NCBI GenBank assembly: GCA_946406115.1
Contig: OX291557.1
Location: forward strand, 11,378,501 to 11,442,500
DNA from: Apoda limacodes
Taxonomy: Eukaryota > Arthropoda > Insecta > Lepidoptera > Limacodidae
Direction of reading: 5' to 3'
DNA: 64,000 nt
The notes beneath the pieces were generated by a model. That model searched no databases. It had not been told where the DNA came from and was given only the letters and a program-made list of their open reading frames with translations. The position numbers and the translations under genes are program-made. Positions 48,601-56,690 of the stretch are shown piece by piece (the stretch's first letter is position 1; each line of letters opens with the position of its first letter).

Positions 48601-51600
48601 ACTGCCAAAAATCTCGACCTTTTGGGAGTCTAAAGCTTGCATTAAGTTAAGTGCCTTTACACTTAATAAGTAACACTGAACTCTACCCAGGGTCGAGTGG
48701 AATCTGTAAGAGGTAAATGTTATATGACATTTGATGATGGACTATTGACAGATAGAAAGGCTAATCGGACCTTTTAAAACCATTACAGCAGAGATGCGAT
48801 TCTGATAAAATCATTATTTATTCCTATTGAATGCAGCTTTGTATGATTCAACATAACTACAAAGATGGATTCAATGAACAGCAGTACACACAGACTTATT
48901 TATTTAATTAGTGACTAATTTTATCACTTACTGATAAACTCAGTGTAATTGATAGCCTGTACAGTGTACACTGTACGTATCCCGAGTATATGAAATATAC
49001 TAGAAGGTAGTACAATAAGTGCCGCTGCGCACTGCACGGTTTTTAATCGACCGATAGTAACATACATATAATTTTACCCTAAAAATTTTGATAGTTTTGA
49101 GCACGACTGACAAGGCAAGGTGTAGTTTCGTTGTATATGTGTGCGTGTTATTGTGTATTATGTACACTGCGAGGTGTAGTGTTAACGGGCCTTACTTCGT
49201 TGTCGCAGAGGTTCCGTCTGAACTTTTTTATTTGATTGGAGCCGATAGTTCATACTGTTTCGAAACATAAAACTATCGGCCCAGTGCGCGGCCAGGCTAA
49301 CTCAAAATACTTTTTCTGATCGCGTATGTAACCATTATGTGCGCTTATGTTCAAGACGCAGCAGTGGTCTGATAACTGATAAGTTAGGTCCTGAGATAAA
49401 CAACTCATATTACTTATAATAACTGGATAGTTTATTGTTGTGGTGTATTTTTTTATTGCATGCTTTCCAGGCGAGGTACCTAACTTGATTTGAATGGTTT
49501 ATTTATTATTGTTTGCTTGCCAAAAAGTATTTATGATATTACCGCATTAACTAACTGCCACCAGGGTAATCGCAAGTCGTACAAAACGCTACGTTGATTA
49601 TGGAGCATAATATATATGCATGCATGTATGATCAAAAAAGCTAACCAGTTTTGACATCGATCAATAATTCAAAGAAATTTAGACTGTTTATCAAGCAAGT
49701 AAGACCCAAAATAAATTATAGGCGTATTAAGTCGTAATTACTTTTGTTTTGATGACTAATATATCTGTTCTTTTTAGGGTTCCGTAGCCAAATGGCAAAA
49801 ATGGAACCTTTATAGTTTCGGCATGTCCGTCCGTCCGTATGATTGTAATGAATTTAACGGAAAGATGTCTTTTGTGAATCGTCCGCCATACACGTTTGTT
49901 ATGAAAATTGAAAAAAGATATGTTTAGTGGTAACGCGTGCGGCATAGTTTAATATTTACTATGTGCGAGTTATTGGATTTTAAAGTTGAAGGCTCTGTGG
50001 CTAAAAATATTATTTCCAGCTTTATTTGACTTTAGATTTATTTACATATGTACAGATATAAACAAGCCTACGGTCCGCCTGATGGTAAGCGGTCACCGTA
50101 GCCTATGGACGCTTGCAGCACTAGGGGCATCATCACTCGCGCTTTGCCGACCCTTCAAAATTCCAATAACTTCTTTTTTGAAGAACCCCATACTGTAGTC
50201 CTTAGAGAAAACCTTGGCAGGGAGCTCATTCCACAAACCAAGCGTGCGCGGGAGGAAGTTTCTCTGAAACCGCACTGTACGCGACCATTTCGGTTCTAAA
50301 GTGTGAGAATAAATTCCCTGCCGATGGCGAGCGGTGCGATGGTAGAAAGTAGCCGTAGGCATCATTTCGAACAATTCCTCAGAACACAACCCATTGTACA
50401 AGCGGTAGAACACACACAGGGAGGCAAAGTCTCTCCTCAGACTTAGGGGCTCGATACCGCAAGTGAGTTTAGGATCGTCGACAATGCTCACAGCCCGTCG
50501 TTGAACCGAGTCAAAAGGGCCAAGCTGGTATCCGGGTGCACCCGCCCAGAGATGGCAGCAGTACTCCATATGGGGCCGGACTTGCGACTTGTAAAGTAGC
50601 AACCTTTGCCCCGACGTGAAGTACTGCTTCGCTCTGTTGAGTACACCAAGTTTTTTGGACGCCAGCTTTACCTTGTCTATCAAGTGATCTCGGACAACGC
50701 TGGAGATGTGAACACCAAGAGTTCCAATGCTCTTGGAGATGGAGAGGGGAGTGTTCTGGAATTGTGGGACTACAGTGAATGGGGTTTTCTTAGCGGTGAA
50801 CGCGCAGACTTGTGTCTTTGAAGGTTTGAATCGGAACAAGTTTTCCCGTCCCCAGTCAGAGACCTTGGACAGACCGATCTCGATTTGAGACACAAATTCT
50901 TGACGTGTTTCCTCCACAACAGAACAAGGGATGCTTGCACGGCCCGTGTAATAAGCGTCTCCAGTACTGTCATCTGCATAGCAATGTATGTTGTTGATCT
51001 CCAACGTATCATTGATGTGCAGTAGAAACAGCGTAGGAGACAGCACAGAGCCTTGCGGGACACCAGCATTAATGTCCATACTATCAGAGCAAGTGAGTAC
51101 AGGACATAACTCAGGAGCACACTGCTTAAGCACCACTGCTGGTATACCGTCTGGCCCACTCGACTTATGAACGTCTAGGGAAAGCAACGCCCGCCGGACC
51201 TCTCGCTGTGTTATAGAGATATCCCGCATGGTTTTACCGCACCACAGTAAAGTAGGTGGTACAGCGCCTTCGTCATTCATTTTCGAGTTGGAGGCAAAGT
51301 GACTGCCCAATAGTTCGGCTTTCTCTTTTGCACTATGGGCCAAGTCACTGCTGGGCCAAGATAGCTCGCAAGTCGCCCACCTATTTTGCCGATGAATTGG
51401 AATTTTGCTTTAGCAGTTGCTTTCTTACTGAACCTCGAGGCAGCATTTAATTTGCGTTTTAACTCAGAAATATTCGGATCTTGTAAATTACATTATCTAG
51501 TGTCAAATCAAAAGAAATGTTATTATTTTACAGACTTTCAAATCAATGATTATATACTAGTAATAACTATATTACAAACCAATATTCATTATTCTGTTAA

Positions 51601-54443
51601 AGTAAAAAGTATTATGTGTAATATAACAAGAAGATGTATTTGTTTTTAGAGTCGGTTAAAATACACAAGCTCTTCCTGGTTGTTATTAGGAATAATAAAA
51701 AATCAGGAAGATGTGCACTATGCATTACAAATTTTTTTTAATATGATATTAAAAATGTACATTCCTTTTAAAGGGAAATAATTAGGTATGTATCTAAATA
51801 ATTTGAAGACATCCGTATTACAGAATGTTATTAAAATGTGATTTTAGAAGTAAAAAAAATTACAAAACATATTAAAAACCCACCAAGTGCATCGTACACG
51901 AATATTGCTATGTTCCGTAAAATAAGAATTATTGCAGGTGTCTGAAAAACTTGTAGATCGATTTTGTTTTAAAGTGTTTATTGTAATTTTTTTTTAATTT
52001 TAGAACTAGTGGTTTTAAAGATAAGGGAGACACAAATTTTTCAACTCTGAAAGCTAAATAAATCCAGCATAAAAGTAATTGGATTTTATTGTATTTAACT
52101 GCTCCTTAAATTTCAAGATTGACTAATAAAATATAATTTTTCCAATATAGGTAGCAGGTACCTAAATTTCGACCAAATTCATCTGAAAATGTTAAGGGCT
52201 GCCATTTCATACATATGACATATTTTTAATTTTTTCTTTGTTCAAAGTGCATTTCATAAATTTACTTCATAGAGAAAACAATAAAGGCTTTTTTTAGAAT
52301 GTTTCATATTGATTCAATAATATACCTGCAAGTTTTATTTAGCATTTCTGCTAAATGTGGCCATTTGCAAAGTAAACAAATAGGAAAAACTAGTAGTGCA
52401 AATTAGACTTGCAAAATTAACGTTTTCTACAATAAAGTCAAGCTTGCCTGCATGGTTTCTACTGAACTACACAAGAGTTTATTTGTTTTATTATGTACCA
52501 AGTTTAATTTATTATTTAAATATTAAAGGTATGCAAGTTACAATTCAATGAACCTACTATGTACTACTTGATGAATGTAGATTGCAGAATATAAATTACA
52601 GTGCAACAAACTTTTCTGACCAGCTGGTCAAATATCAAAATTATAGTCACCATATTAAACTGGTATGAACTTACCACACTAGCCACACCTAGTTAGAAAA
52701 GTTTGTCGTCCGTGCAAAAGAACCTGACAGAAACTACAAAAGAAATGACAACTACCCTATCTTCTTTCTCGGATTAATACTTCAGTGACAAGCTATGTCT
52801 ATTGTGCAAGATTTGAAATATGAAATCTTCTTCCAAAGGAAATTGGGTAAAAGTCAGGGTAAAATTTTCCATTTACCCATGCCAAAGTTTTTGAAAATTT
52901 AATGATCAGATGATAGAGAAAAACGAAATATATGACAAAATTGTTTCAATGAAACCCAGTGGAAACTCCAAATTACCAGGATTTAAATATAAACAAAACT
53001 GATGAACATGGACCTGATAACCTGGCTGCTATCCTCTAAAAAACTATAGTATAAATCAAGGTTGAGTGGCATCATTCATTTCATCATTTTATTTTCAATT
53101 ATTTGTTTATACAGAAAGTAGATAAACAAATAGCTAGCATTTAATTTTGATACTTGCGAATCATTTATTTACCCTTTTTTTAGATTTATTAAAAAGATTT
53201 TTGTGTATTTTAATTTTTAAAGTGAGTTTCTTTCTTACTATTTTTGATAAAAATCACCATTGTTGACAGATTGTACTTATTGCTTCTGACAATTTAAAAG
53301 TAGTCTTGGAAAGCTACTTGAGTAATGATACCTAATTGATTGATTAACTAGAACATGATTAGAGTCAAAAACCTGTGTCTTTGGCTAGAACAAAACAATA
53401 AATCTCTAAGGATTTAATGCAAAATTTAAATAAAATCAAGACATTTTGATACAACTCTTTGTTAAATCTTTACTTCTCTGCGATATGTCTTCTCCATCAA
53501 AAAAATTTCATTGATCAAGAAGCATCTCCTTAAAATCAGATGAAATTCAGATAATTTTTAAATCTAAGCGTAGCAATGACCTCACAGAGAATTTGATAAA
53601 AAAATTAAATTTTTTTGTTGGTTTTAATTCTAAATTATATTCCTTCAATATAATTTAGAATTAAACGCTTAGATTTAAAAATTATCTGAATTTCATCTGA
53701 TTCTAAGGAGATGCTTCTTGATCAATGAAATTTTTTTGATGGAGAAGACATATCGCAGAGAAGTAAAGATTTAACAAAGAGTTGTATCAAAATGTCTTGA
53801 TTTTATTTAAAATTTGCATTAAAACATTCAAATATAAACTCCTAACATTTGTTGAAAGATTAGGGTCAAAAATAATATATTTAAAACTAGAATATGCATA
53901 ATACAGAATGAGATTACATTTGTATTTTGAACTTCACTTGTCTTTAATGACTTCATGCATTAAGCCTACAAATGTAACAAAATATGCACTTACTCATCAT
54001 CATATTTGTAGAGCTGATTCCCAAATAGTCTAAGAACCTGTCCGTTGCAAAAACAAATACAGCTCCAAATAGGAATCCCACTGCTACTGGCACAAACGCA
54101 TACTGTCCTTTATCACCATAAAAAGTAGATTCTTTACACATTTCTATTGCAGGTTCTAATAAAGACCAATAGGATGCTGCCGTCATCACACCAGCAGCGA
54201 AACCAAGAGATACATCAAGCACTTTTCTCTGTAAACAAGACACATTTCATCAGTGACTACCATTTCATCAAAATATGTTTATTTAATACACAATAATTTA
54301 AAGCTAAATAAAAGTATAGAGATAAAGGTTTTTACATGTTTTCCTCTTATAAAGAAGACACATGCTGCTCCAGCAGCAGTGAGACCCCACGTCAACAGGG
54401 TCCCCAGGAGAGCTTGGGTAACAGCACCATAACCTTCAATCAT
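36503..54443 (-). CDS. Zinc transporter ZIP11 (SLC39A11) family, 5' part of gene, four exons
   Basis: Joining 54443-54336, 54228-53994, 39030-38837 and 36696-36503 gives 731 nt (243 codons plus 2 nt), open throughout. The junction phases match (0, 1, 0) with GT/AG borders. The N-terminus MIEGYGAVTQALLGTLLTWG and RGKH/RKVLDVSLGFAAGVMTAA-SYWSLLEPA are diagnostic of ZIP11, and exon 4 carries the metal-site motif HNIPEGLAVGVSFG of ZIP helix 4. ZIP proteins move Zn2+ toward the cytoplasm; ZIP11 has been placed at the Golgi and nucleus in mammals. Predicted helices lie in exon 1 (about residues 9-31), exon 2 (two) and exon 4. A polar loop with RRR lies in exon 3. The family is about 335-350 residues, so roughly the last 100, including the second xxPEG motif, are missing. 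These were searched for by motif down to position 1 and not found. I am sure of the family but not of any species-specific name. Confidence 0.93.
37745..37975 (+). repeat. Dispersed repeat (SINE/LINE tail family), copy
   Basis: Has aacctaaatttggttattgg, cgtgggattc, agctgcagctatag and gtgatttagtaacatccatc, with a tail tttataatatatag. These are the same ordered phrases as at 22095-22410. Confidence 0.6.
37995..38235 (-). repeat. Dispersed repeat, copy 3 of 3 (reverse)
   Basis: Reverse complement of the 28160-28515 family: acagtgtcattacgtgcag here against gcacgtaatgacactat there. It also shares the tttgtaaattttatctt, gcgttaatgacgcgcc and tcaagcgagcaa phrases. Confidence 0.5.
38837..39030 (-). 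CDS. ZIP11-like exon 3 (cytosolic loop)
   Basis: The acceptor TTTCGTTTCAG is followed by CT, which completes the Thr codon split from exon 2. Then comes ITKSKDSKEKLEDYELMTAL, NRRQSNPTAVVTVDGNLPAE, FADCINNQHTAQRRRANQSH and TSLT, with donor GTACGT at 38836. The exon is 194 nt, in frame with both neighbours. It covers the variable hydrophilic loop between the third and fourth membrane segments of ZIP11. Membership rests on phase, strand and position, since this loop is poorly conserved in the family. Confidence 0.85.
39137..39592 (+). repeat. Dispersed element with 'gccaagtgcgagtc' and 'ggaaccctaaaa' ends
   Basis: Begins aaaaccggccaagtgcgag and ends ggtacggaaccctaaaaa, with tcacgggaagtacccagtag, gattcccttgcgagtttcg and aagtgatcctataagggttc inside. 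A reverse copy of the inner part lies at 45470-45750. The end phrases are very frequent in lepidopteran DNA; the element class is not established. Confidence 0.55.
39685..39945 (+). repeat. Dispersed repeat (SINE/LINE tail family), copy
   Basis: ccgccggccctaaattcgg, ttatcggcgtgg, agctgtagctatagctcgg, attcccgcggg, aggacctaacctaaatt, gatccgtccagtagttgc and attgagtaacaaatccatcc occur in the family order. Confidence 0.65.
41170..41330 (+). repeat. Dispersed repeat with 'agggttccgtaccc' start
   Basis: Contains ttagggttccgtacccag, gtctgtctgtctgttcg and aaaaggctctatcttttag. It resembles the ends of other dispersed repeats in the window. Non-coding. Confidence 0.4.
41466..41610 (+). repeat. Partial foldback-family element
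   Basis: aaaatcggccatgtgtgaga, then attttaaagtatcggtacaa, cgccatctagc and gacacgtttgtttgg follow the order seen in the elements at 20037 and, in reverse, 43811. It is single-ended; the partner inverted repeat is missing. Confidence 0.45.
41810..42285 (-). pseudogene. Unidentified protein-coding remnant (about 160 codons, two stops)
   Basis: One minus-strand frame is open for 86 codons from 42285 to the TGA at 42025-42027. It reads FYFLVSEIIHIAVFSYF, DDRITIFTPVDSIIAKVG, KSWYDVINPMVYDNLC and QLHIFPEFSRYGKGN. After TGA and a TAG 12 nt on, the same frame continues NYGTFCVIYGVTHKL, CAVLLIEYIPKHRFL and YMVYADKIAPG. The second part is flanked by an AAACAG acceptor-like site (41995-42000) and a CCAG/GTAAAA donor-like site (41841/41840). 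Composition is protein-like, not repeat-like. The ITIFTPVDSI...LCQLHIFPEF pattern is faintly like a FAS1 (fasciclin) domain, but I would not assign it. Its 154 nt would break the frame if put into ZIP11, so it is not an exon of that gene. Confidence 0.35.
42467..42905. mobile_element. Foldback element with about 155 bp terminal inverted repeats
   Basis: The left arm is 42467-42624 (taccggttaagtgcaagtcg through gaatatcgtttccaac). The right arm is 42753-42905 (gttggaaacgatatt through gcactcagccggttttta). The arms align as reverse complements over nearly their whole length with moderate divergence and a few indels. About 128 bp lies between them. It is the best-preserved member of the family seen at 20037, 41466 and 43811. 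It has no ORF, so it is non-autonomous. Confidence 0.7.
43811..44055 (+). repeat. Partial foldback-family element
   Basis: Starts aaaaaccggccaaatgcgtg and runs through gccgctaagcggtcaccc, gaatatcgtttccaat and agctagatggcgctgg to ctcgggcccgtctcacac. It matches the left arm and centre of 42467-42905 and, in reverse, the left end of 20037. Confidence 0.5.
44335..44485 (+). repeat. Dispersed repeat, also at 60158
   Basis: agttggtcgactattactc, atagctttccttttaatttc and ctctaacaaaaattt match 60160-60320 in order. It is decayed and non-coding. Confidence 0.4.
45034..45250. repeat. Long hairpin, 97 bp arms, 23 bp loop
   Basis: The left arm is 45034-45130 and the right arm 45154-45250. They are reverse complements with only a handful of mismatches (for example gtacacatacc against ggtatgtgtgc, and an aataataat/attctaatt difference). 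The loop 45131-45153 is AT-rich. There is no coding content. It lies in intron 2 of the ZIP11-like gene. Confidence 0.85.
45403..45770 (-). repeat. Dispersed element, reverse copy of the 39137 family
   Basis: Shares with 39137-39592, in reverse: gggttccgtacctcgaaagg, ctcaggaacgcgtgg, ctcaggtctactgtgcc, ctcgcaagggaatcaaaacc and acttcccgtgaactcagaat. The strand is given relative to 39137. Confidence 0.55.
45828..46112 (-). other. 94-codon ORF, status unproven
   Basis: Reads MKTSDAPSTLKILVSQAAKK, ILNSPEGRTI, a hydrophobic run VSAMVLTLTYLELILVIKAM and a basic end. One membrane segment could be drawn. It sits in repeat-rich intron DNA, and parts of the C-terminal half resemble the wording of a dispersed lepidopteran repeat. 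No homologue recognised; more likely repeat-derived than a gene. Confidence 0.2.
46690..46820 (-). repeat. Possible tRNA-derived SINE fragment
   Basis: The minus strand reads gaggaccgatgtggcgcttg, then aaggtctgcggtttaattc and ccggtagggacaac. The GGTTTAATTCC differs from a B box by one base and is followed by the usual ccgg-gggac. No good A box was confirmed. Confidence 0.35.
47230..47460 (+). repeat. Dispersed repeat (SINE/LINE tail family), copy
   Basis: gcactgcccgccctaaattt, attatcagcgtgggg, ttaaccccgcggg, gattaagttacaaacatcc and a tail ataatattagta are in family order. Confidence 0.6.
47718..48107. repeat. Three-unit tandem repeat, about 150 bp unit
   Basis: Units begin tttaattaaagattttcga (about 47721), tttaattaaagattttcaa (about 47868) and tttaattaaaaattttaga (about 48023). 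Each continues gccaaat, aacaaa/cacataat, gataacaaacacatagata and, in the first two, an aatcggccat-gaaggcatct joint. The third unit is cut short at about 48107. Identity is roughly 75-80% by eye. Confidence 0.65.
48108..49770. other. Intron DNA, no gene recognised
   Basis: A GC-richer patch at 48165-48310 gives an 84-codon minus-strand ORF without recognisable domain. The rest is AT-rich. Confidence 0.5.
49775..49945 (+). repeat. Dispersed repeat with 'agggttccgtagcc' start
   Basis: ttagggttccgtagccaaat, ggcaaaaatggaacc and ttcggcatgtccgtccgtcc follow the layout of a common repeat whose reverse tail (ggcgaaactataagggtt) is at 60594. Confidence 0.4.
50062..51481 (-). mobile_element. Non-LTR retrotransposon, copy E (internally deleted)
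   Basis: Same family as copies A-D. The 416-codon frame at 50093-51343 is uninterrupted only because two deletions happen to keep frame. One is at about 51092, where ELCPVLT jumps to CSDSMDINAGVPQ, removing RT motifs between SNYRP and the DRVWH block. The other is near 51345, which cuts the region before AHSAKEK. YADDSTGDAYYTGRASIP is kept. There is no poly(A) at the 3' side and the copy is 5' truncated at about 51481. It is non-functional. Confidence 0.88.
51482..53412. other. Intron DNA, no gene recognised
   Basis: Strongly AT-rich, with no ORF of note after the end of LINE copy E. A phrase agcatttctgctaaa at 52341 also occurs at 31841, suggesting shared repeat ancestry. Confidence 0.6.
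53413..53823. repeat. Long near-perfect hairpin, 159 bp arms
   Basis: The left arm is 53413-53571 and the right arm 53665-53823. Aligned by eye, the arms differ at only about two positions (near 53424 and near 53533 on the left arm). The 93 bp loop contains a second, nested perfect stem: tttaattctaaattatat (53623-53640) pairs with atataatttagaattaaa (53648-53665). The whole structure is AT-rich with no ORF. It lies 170 bp inside intron 2 of the ZIP11-like gene, just after exon 2 in transcription order. Confidence 0.95.
53994..54228 (-). CDS. ZIP11-like exon 2
   Basis: The acceptor TTGTTTACAG precedes AGAAAAGTGCTT. The exon codes RKVLDVSLGFAAGVMTAASY, WSLLEPAIEMCKESTFYGDK, GQYAFVPVAVGFLFGAVFVF and ATDRFLDYLGISSTNMM, plus the first base of a Thr codon. 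The donor GTAAGT begins at 53993. It contains two predicted membrane helices (LGFAAGVMTAASYWSLL and FVPVAVGFLFGAVFVFA). SLGFAAGVM-AASYWSLL-PA is the most conserved ZIP11 signature. The open frame runs on past the donor to 53953, but that extension is intron. Confidence 0.95.
54229..54335 (-). other. Intron 1 of the ZIP11-like gene (107 bp)
   Basis: Donor GTAAAA after CAT at 54336 and acceptor TTGTTTACAG before 54228. It is a short AT-rich intron of typical insect size, in contrast with the 15 kb intron 2. Confidence 0.9.
54336..54443 (-). CDS. ZIP11-like exon 1 with start codon
   Basis: The ATG at 54443-54441 opens 36 codons: MIEGYGAVTQALLGTLLTWG then LTAAGAACVFFIRGKH. They form the first membrane helix and end in the conserved RGK basic turn that leads into exon 2 (RKVLD). 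The start was chosen because the ZIP11 N-terminus aligns directly (short polar lead, then Q-ALLGT-TWG) and the upstream sequence is AT-rich. The exon ends in phase 0 at CAT. Confidence 0.93.
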
Positions 54444-55850
54444 TTTGATTTAAATTTTTAATTCTGGTAAATAAATCTCAATGTCAAGCACACTTTATAG
54501 CACATATTTTTTATTTCACGATAGAAATTATAGTATCTTTTAAATTATCTTCCAAGATCTTTTTATAGTACACGACGATTTGTTGACATGATAATTTTAA
54601 TCTCTGATCTGACGTTGACGTGCCTTCTGTCAGTGTTGATGCTTAATAATTAAAAATCCCCAGTCCCCACTCCATTCGATTTTTCTCCATTTCCACACAA
54701 CTAAGTTCAAGGCTAAGTTTCTTTAACTCGCTAGCATTAAACGCAATAACGTGCTCAATGCGTCTATTAGGGGTACGCAAAGATAAAGGAGTAGGTACGT
54801 AAGTTTGCTATAAACGGCATAGTCAGGTACGGGTAGGGCTTTCAAAAACCGGGAACTTAAACAAGACCGTTAACGTTTTTTTTTTATTTTAGTTTGAAAA
54901 AAAAATTGGTTGTGTTGTGTGTAATTTGGACAAAAAATTTAATTTAAACAAAAACGATACTTTTAAAAAGCACAAGTTTTTATTGCGTGAGTATTTAGTG
55001 TAGCGGTCTGCGGCCCGATTTGAAATCTGATGCGGCCTGCGAGCAATTACCTTATTTTAGAGCTAAGTAAAATAAACTTGTTTATATTATTAACTTAATA
55101 TATTAAATGATATTTTCCTTAATACACATAATAAATTCTTATAAATACATACATACTAAAGTCTGTTTGTTTGTTATTGTTTGATGTCGCAATGTAGCAC
55201 CAAATTGACCCGTTTTTTGGGACAAAGAAAGTGGATAGGAGGACAGTGGAAGACAATAGAATACTTTTATCCCGTTCAAGATTTTCCACGGGAATATTTT
55301 TACCGCAGTTAATACCGCAGGTCACTATTACACTATTAAATTAAATGCTTCAAACTAATGTTTTATTAATTTAATAGTTTATATTATGTACATATATTTA
55401 ATAATTTCATAAAAAGGCTTGATTATACTGAGATAGCTGAGAAAACTGAGAAGTACATAAAAAACTTTTTGTCTCGATCGGCGGTTAATAAGAATTTAAG
55501 GGGAACAGTTTTTTATACCTCGTGACGGAGCATTTATTAAAGTTAAGCATTGGCACCACGTCGACAGTGATTATATAAGTTATAAGACAATATGTCTGAT
55601 GTATGACTGTAAGGCATTTTTATTACGAGGAAAACGGGAAAGTCGTGGATTGATTTTTAAAACAAGTGTAACAGAATGGAGTAATAAAGAAGAATTAATA
55701 CTTTTCATTCTAATCGAGAATTCCCATTGAAATAGAGTTAAAACGCATAAATCCGAGAAGCCATATCATTCATTCGCATGGTATGATGCGAACTTTTTAT
55801 CTCGGAAAATTCAACAATTTCCGCGAGAGTCACGAATAATTGAATTCCAC
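54444..55850. other. Upstream flank of the ZIP11-like gene
   Basis: AT-rich. It should hold the 5' UTR and promoter (minus-strand transcription), but no TATA box, initiator or upstream splice site could be pinned down. No divergent plus-strand gene is visible. The 68-codon ORF at 55119-55325 has no known domain. Confidence 0.5.
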
Positions 55851-55854
55851 GAAT

Positions 55855-55965
55855 GAACCATAGCTGCAGCTATAGCTGGTTTTAACAAACTTCTTTAGTA
55901 TAATCAAGAAGTTGCCCACGCCGATAAACAAATTTAGAACGGGTGGTGACGCTGGCGAAAGCTAG
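55855..55965 (-). repeat. Dispersed repeat fragment (SINE/LINE tail family)
   Basis: Reverse copy: catagctgcagctatagctg, tcaagaagttgcccacgccg and ataaacaaatttagaacggg match the start of the 22095/39685 family read backwards. Confidence 0.5.
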
Positions 55966-56690
55966 TAATATAATATCATCAGCAATGCGGAAGTGGTTTG
56001 GGTAGTTGTTTTTGGATTTACATTTCCATCCCTAATTTTTTCAAGATCATTGGGAAATCTTTTAACAATCAGACATAAAAGTGTTGTATTTTGAAAAAAA
56101 AAATAACGATGTTGCCGATATTCATCGGAATCCAAATAACAACACTATAAAGTAGGCAAAATATAAAAAATGCCAGTTTGATTGATTTAACAGCAATATC
56201 GTTGCACAAGTAACGTTGCAGCTGCAGCTGCCCCCCCTAGCCGGGCATCTAAAAATGTACCTATTCGGATCACCCGCATTTTTTACTGCTACTACACTGC
56301 ACCGTCTTCCAATAGTCGTCCGTTCAACCTTCCACATGTAGAGGGAGAGGCAGTTCGTAAGTGTTTTGATGCATGCGCGTATACAGAGAGGGGGATTTGG
56401 GTGTCGTATCCCCCCCCGAAATCTTTGAAAATTCAAATATTCAGATGCACTTTTTTGGCGCATTAGCCACCGTCGTCGTCGCCCCGGACTAGCCCGGACA
56501 GACAAGAATCTGTAGTAGTGTAGACTACTACTTTGGTTATGTCGAAACACTCGCGTTGGGTCGGTCGGCCCCTTTCGGTTTTGACGGGTGACGCGATCGG
56601 CTCGTGTCGCCGAACGTTGCCGTCCGATACCTACAAGTGCCGCACGCAAGCCTCGCGTTGTCGGCAAGGGTGCCAGATGAACTTAATACC
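55966..56690. other. Partly GC-rich region with an ORF of doubtful meaning
   Basis: A 181-codon minus-strand ORF (56122-56667) starts MPTTRGLRAALVGIGRQR and is Arg/Ser-rich, then ends in an AT-driven hydrophobic tail. It crosses C runs (ccccccc at 56230 and 56410) and shows no domain or splice logic. The sequence may be old repeat DNA. It is not called a gene. Confidence 0.35.

Larger units (their letters stand above)
39031..53993 (-). other. Intron 2 of the ZIP11-like gene (about 15 kb)
   Basis: The donor GTAAGT at 53993 on the minus strand pairs with acceptor TTTCGTTTCAG at 39031. The intron holds two long hairpins, LINE copy E, foldback elements, SINE-like repeats, a 150 bp tandem array and an unidentified coding-like remnant; each is listed separately. 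Stretches between these (40100-41160, 48350-49770, 51482-53412) are AT-rich with no gene seen. Confidence 0.8.

Noticed and set aside
53953..53993. C-terminal extension (SKCIFCYICRLNA) of the exon 2 ORF
   Set aside because: Lies beyond a consensus GTAAGT donor and is not conserved in ZIP11; read as intron.
56122..56667. 181-codon minus-strand ORF
   Set aside because: Spans homopolymer C runs and mixed GC/AT blocks, Arg/Ser-rich start and a hydrophobic AT-driven tail; no domain, no splice logic. Treated as a chance open frame.
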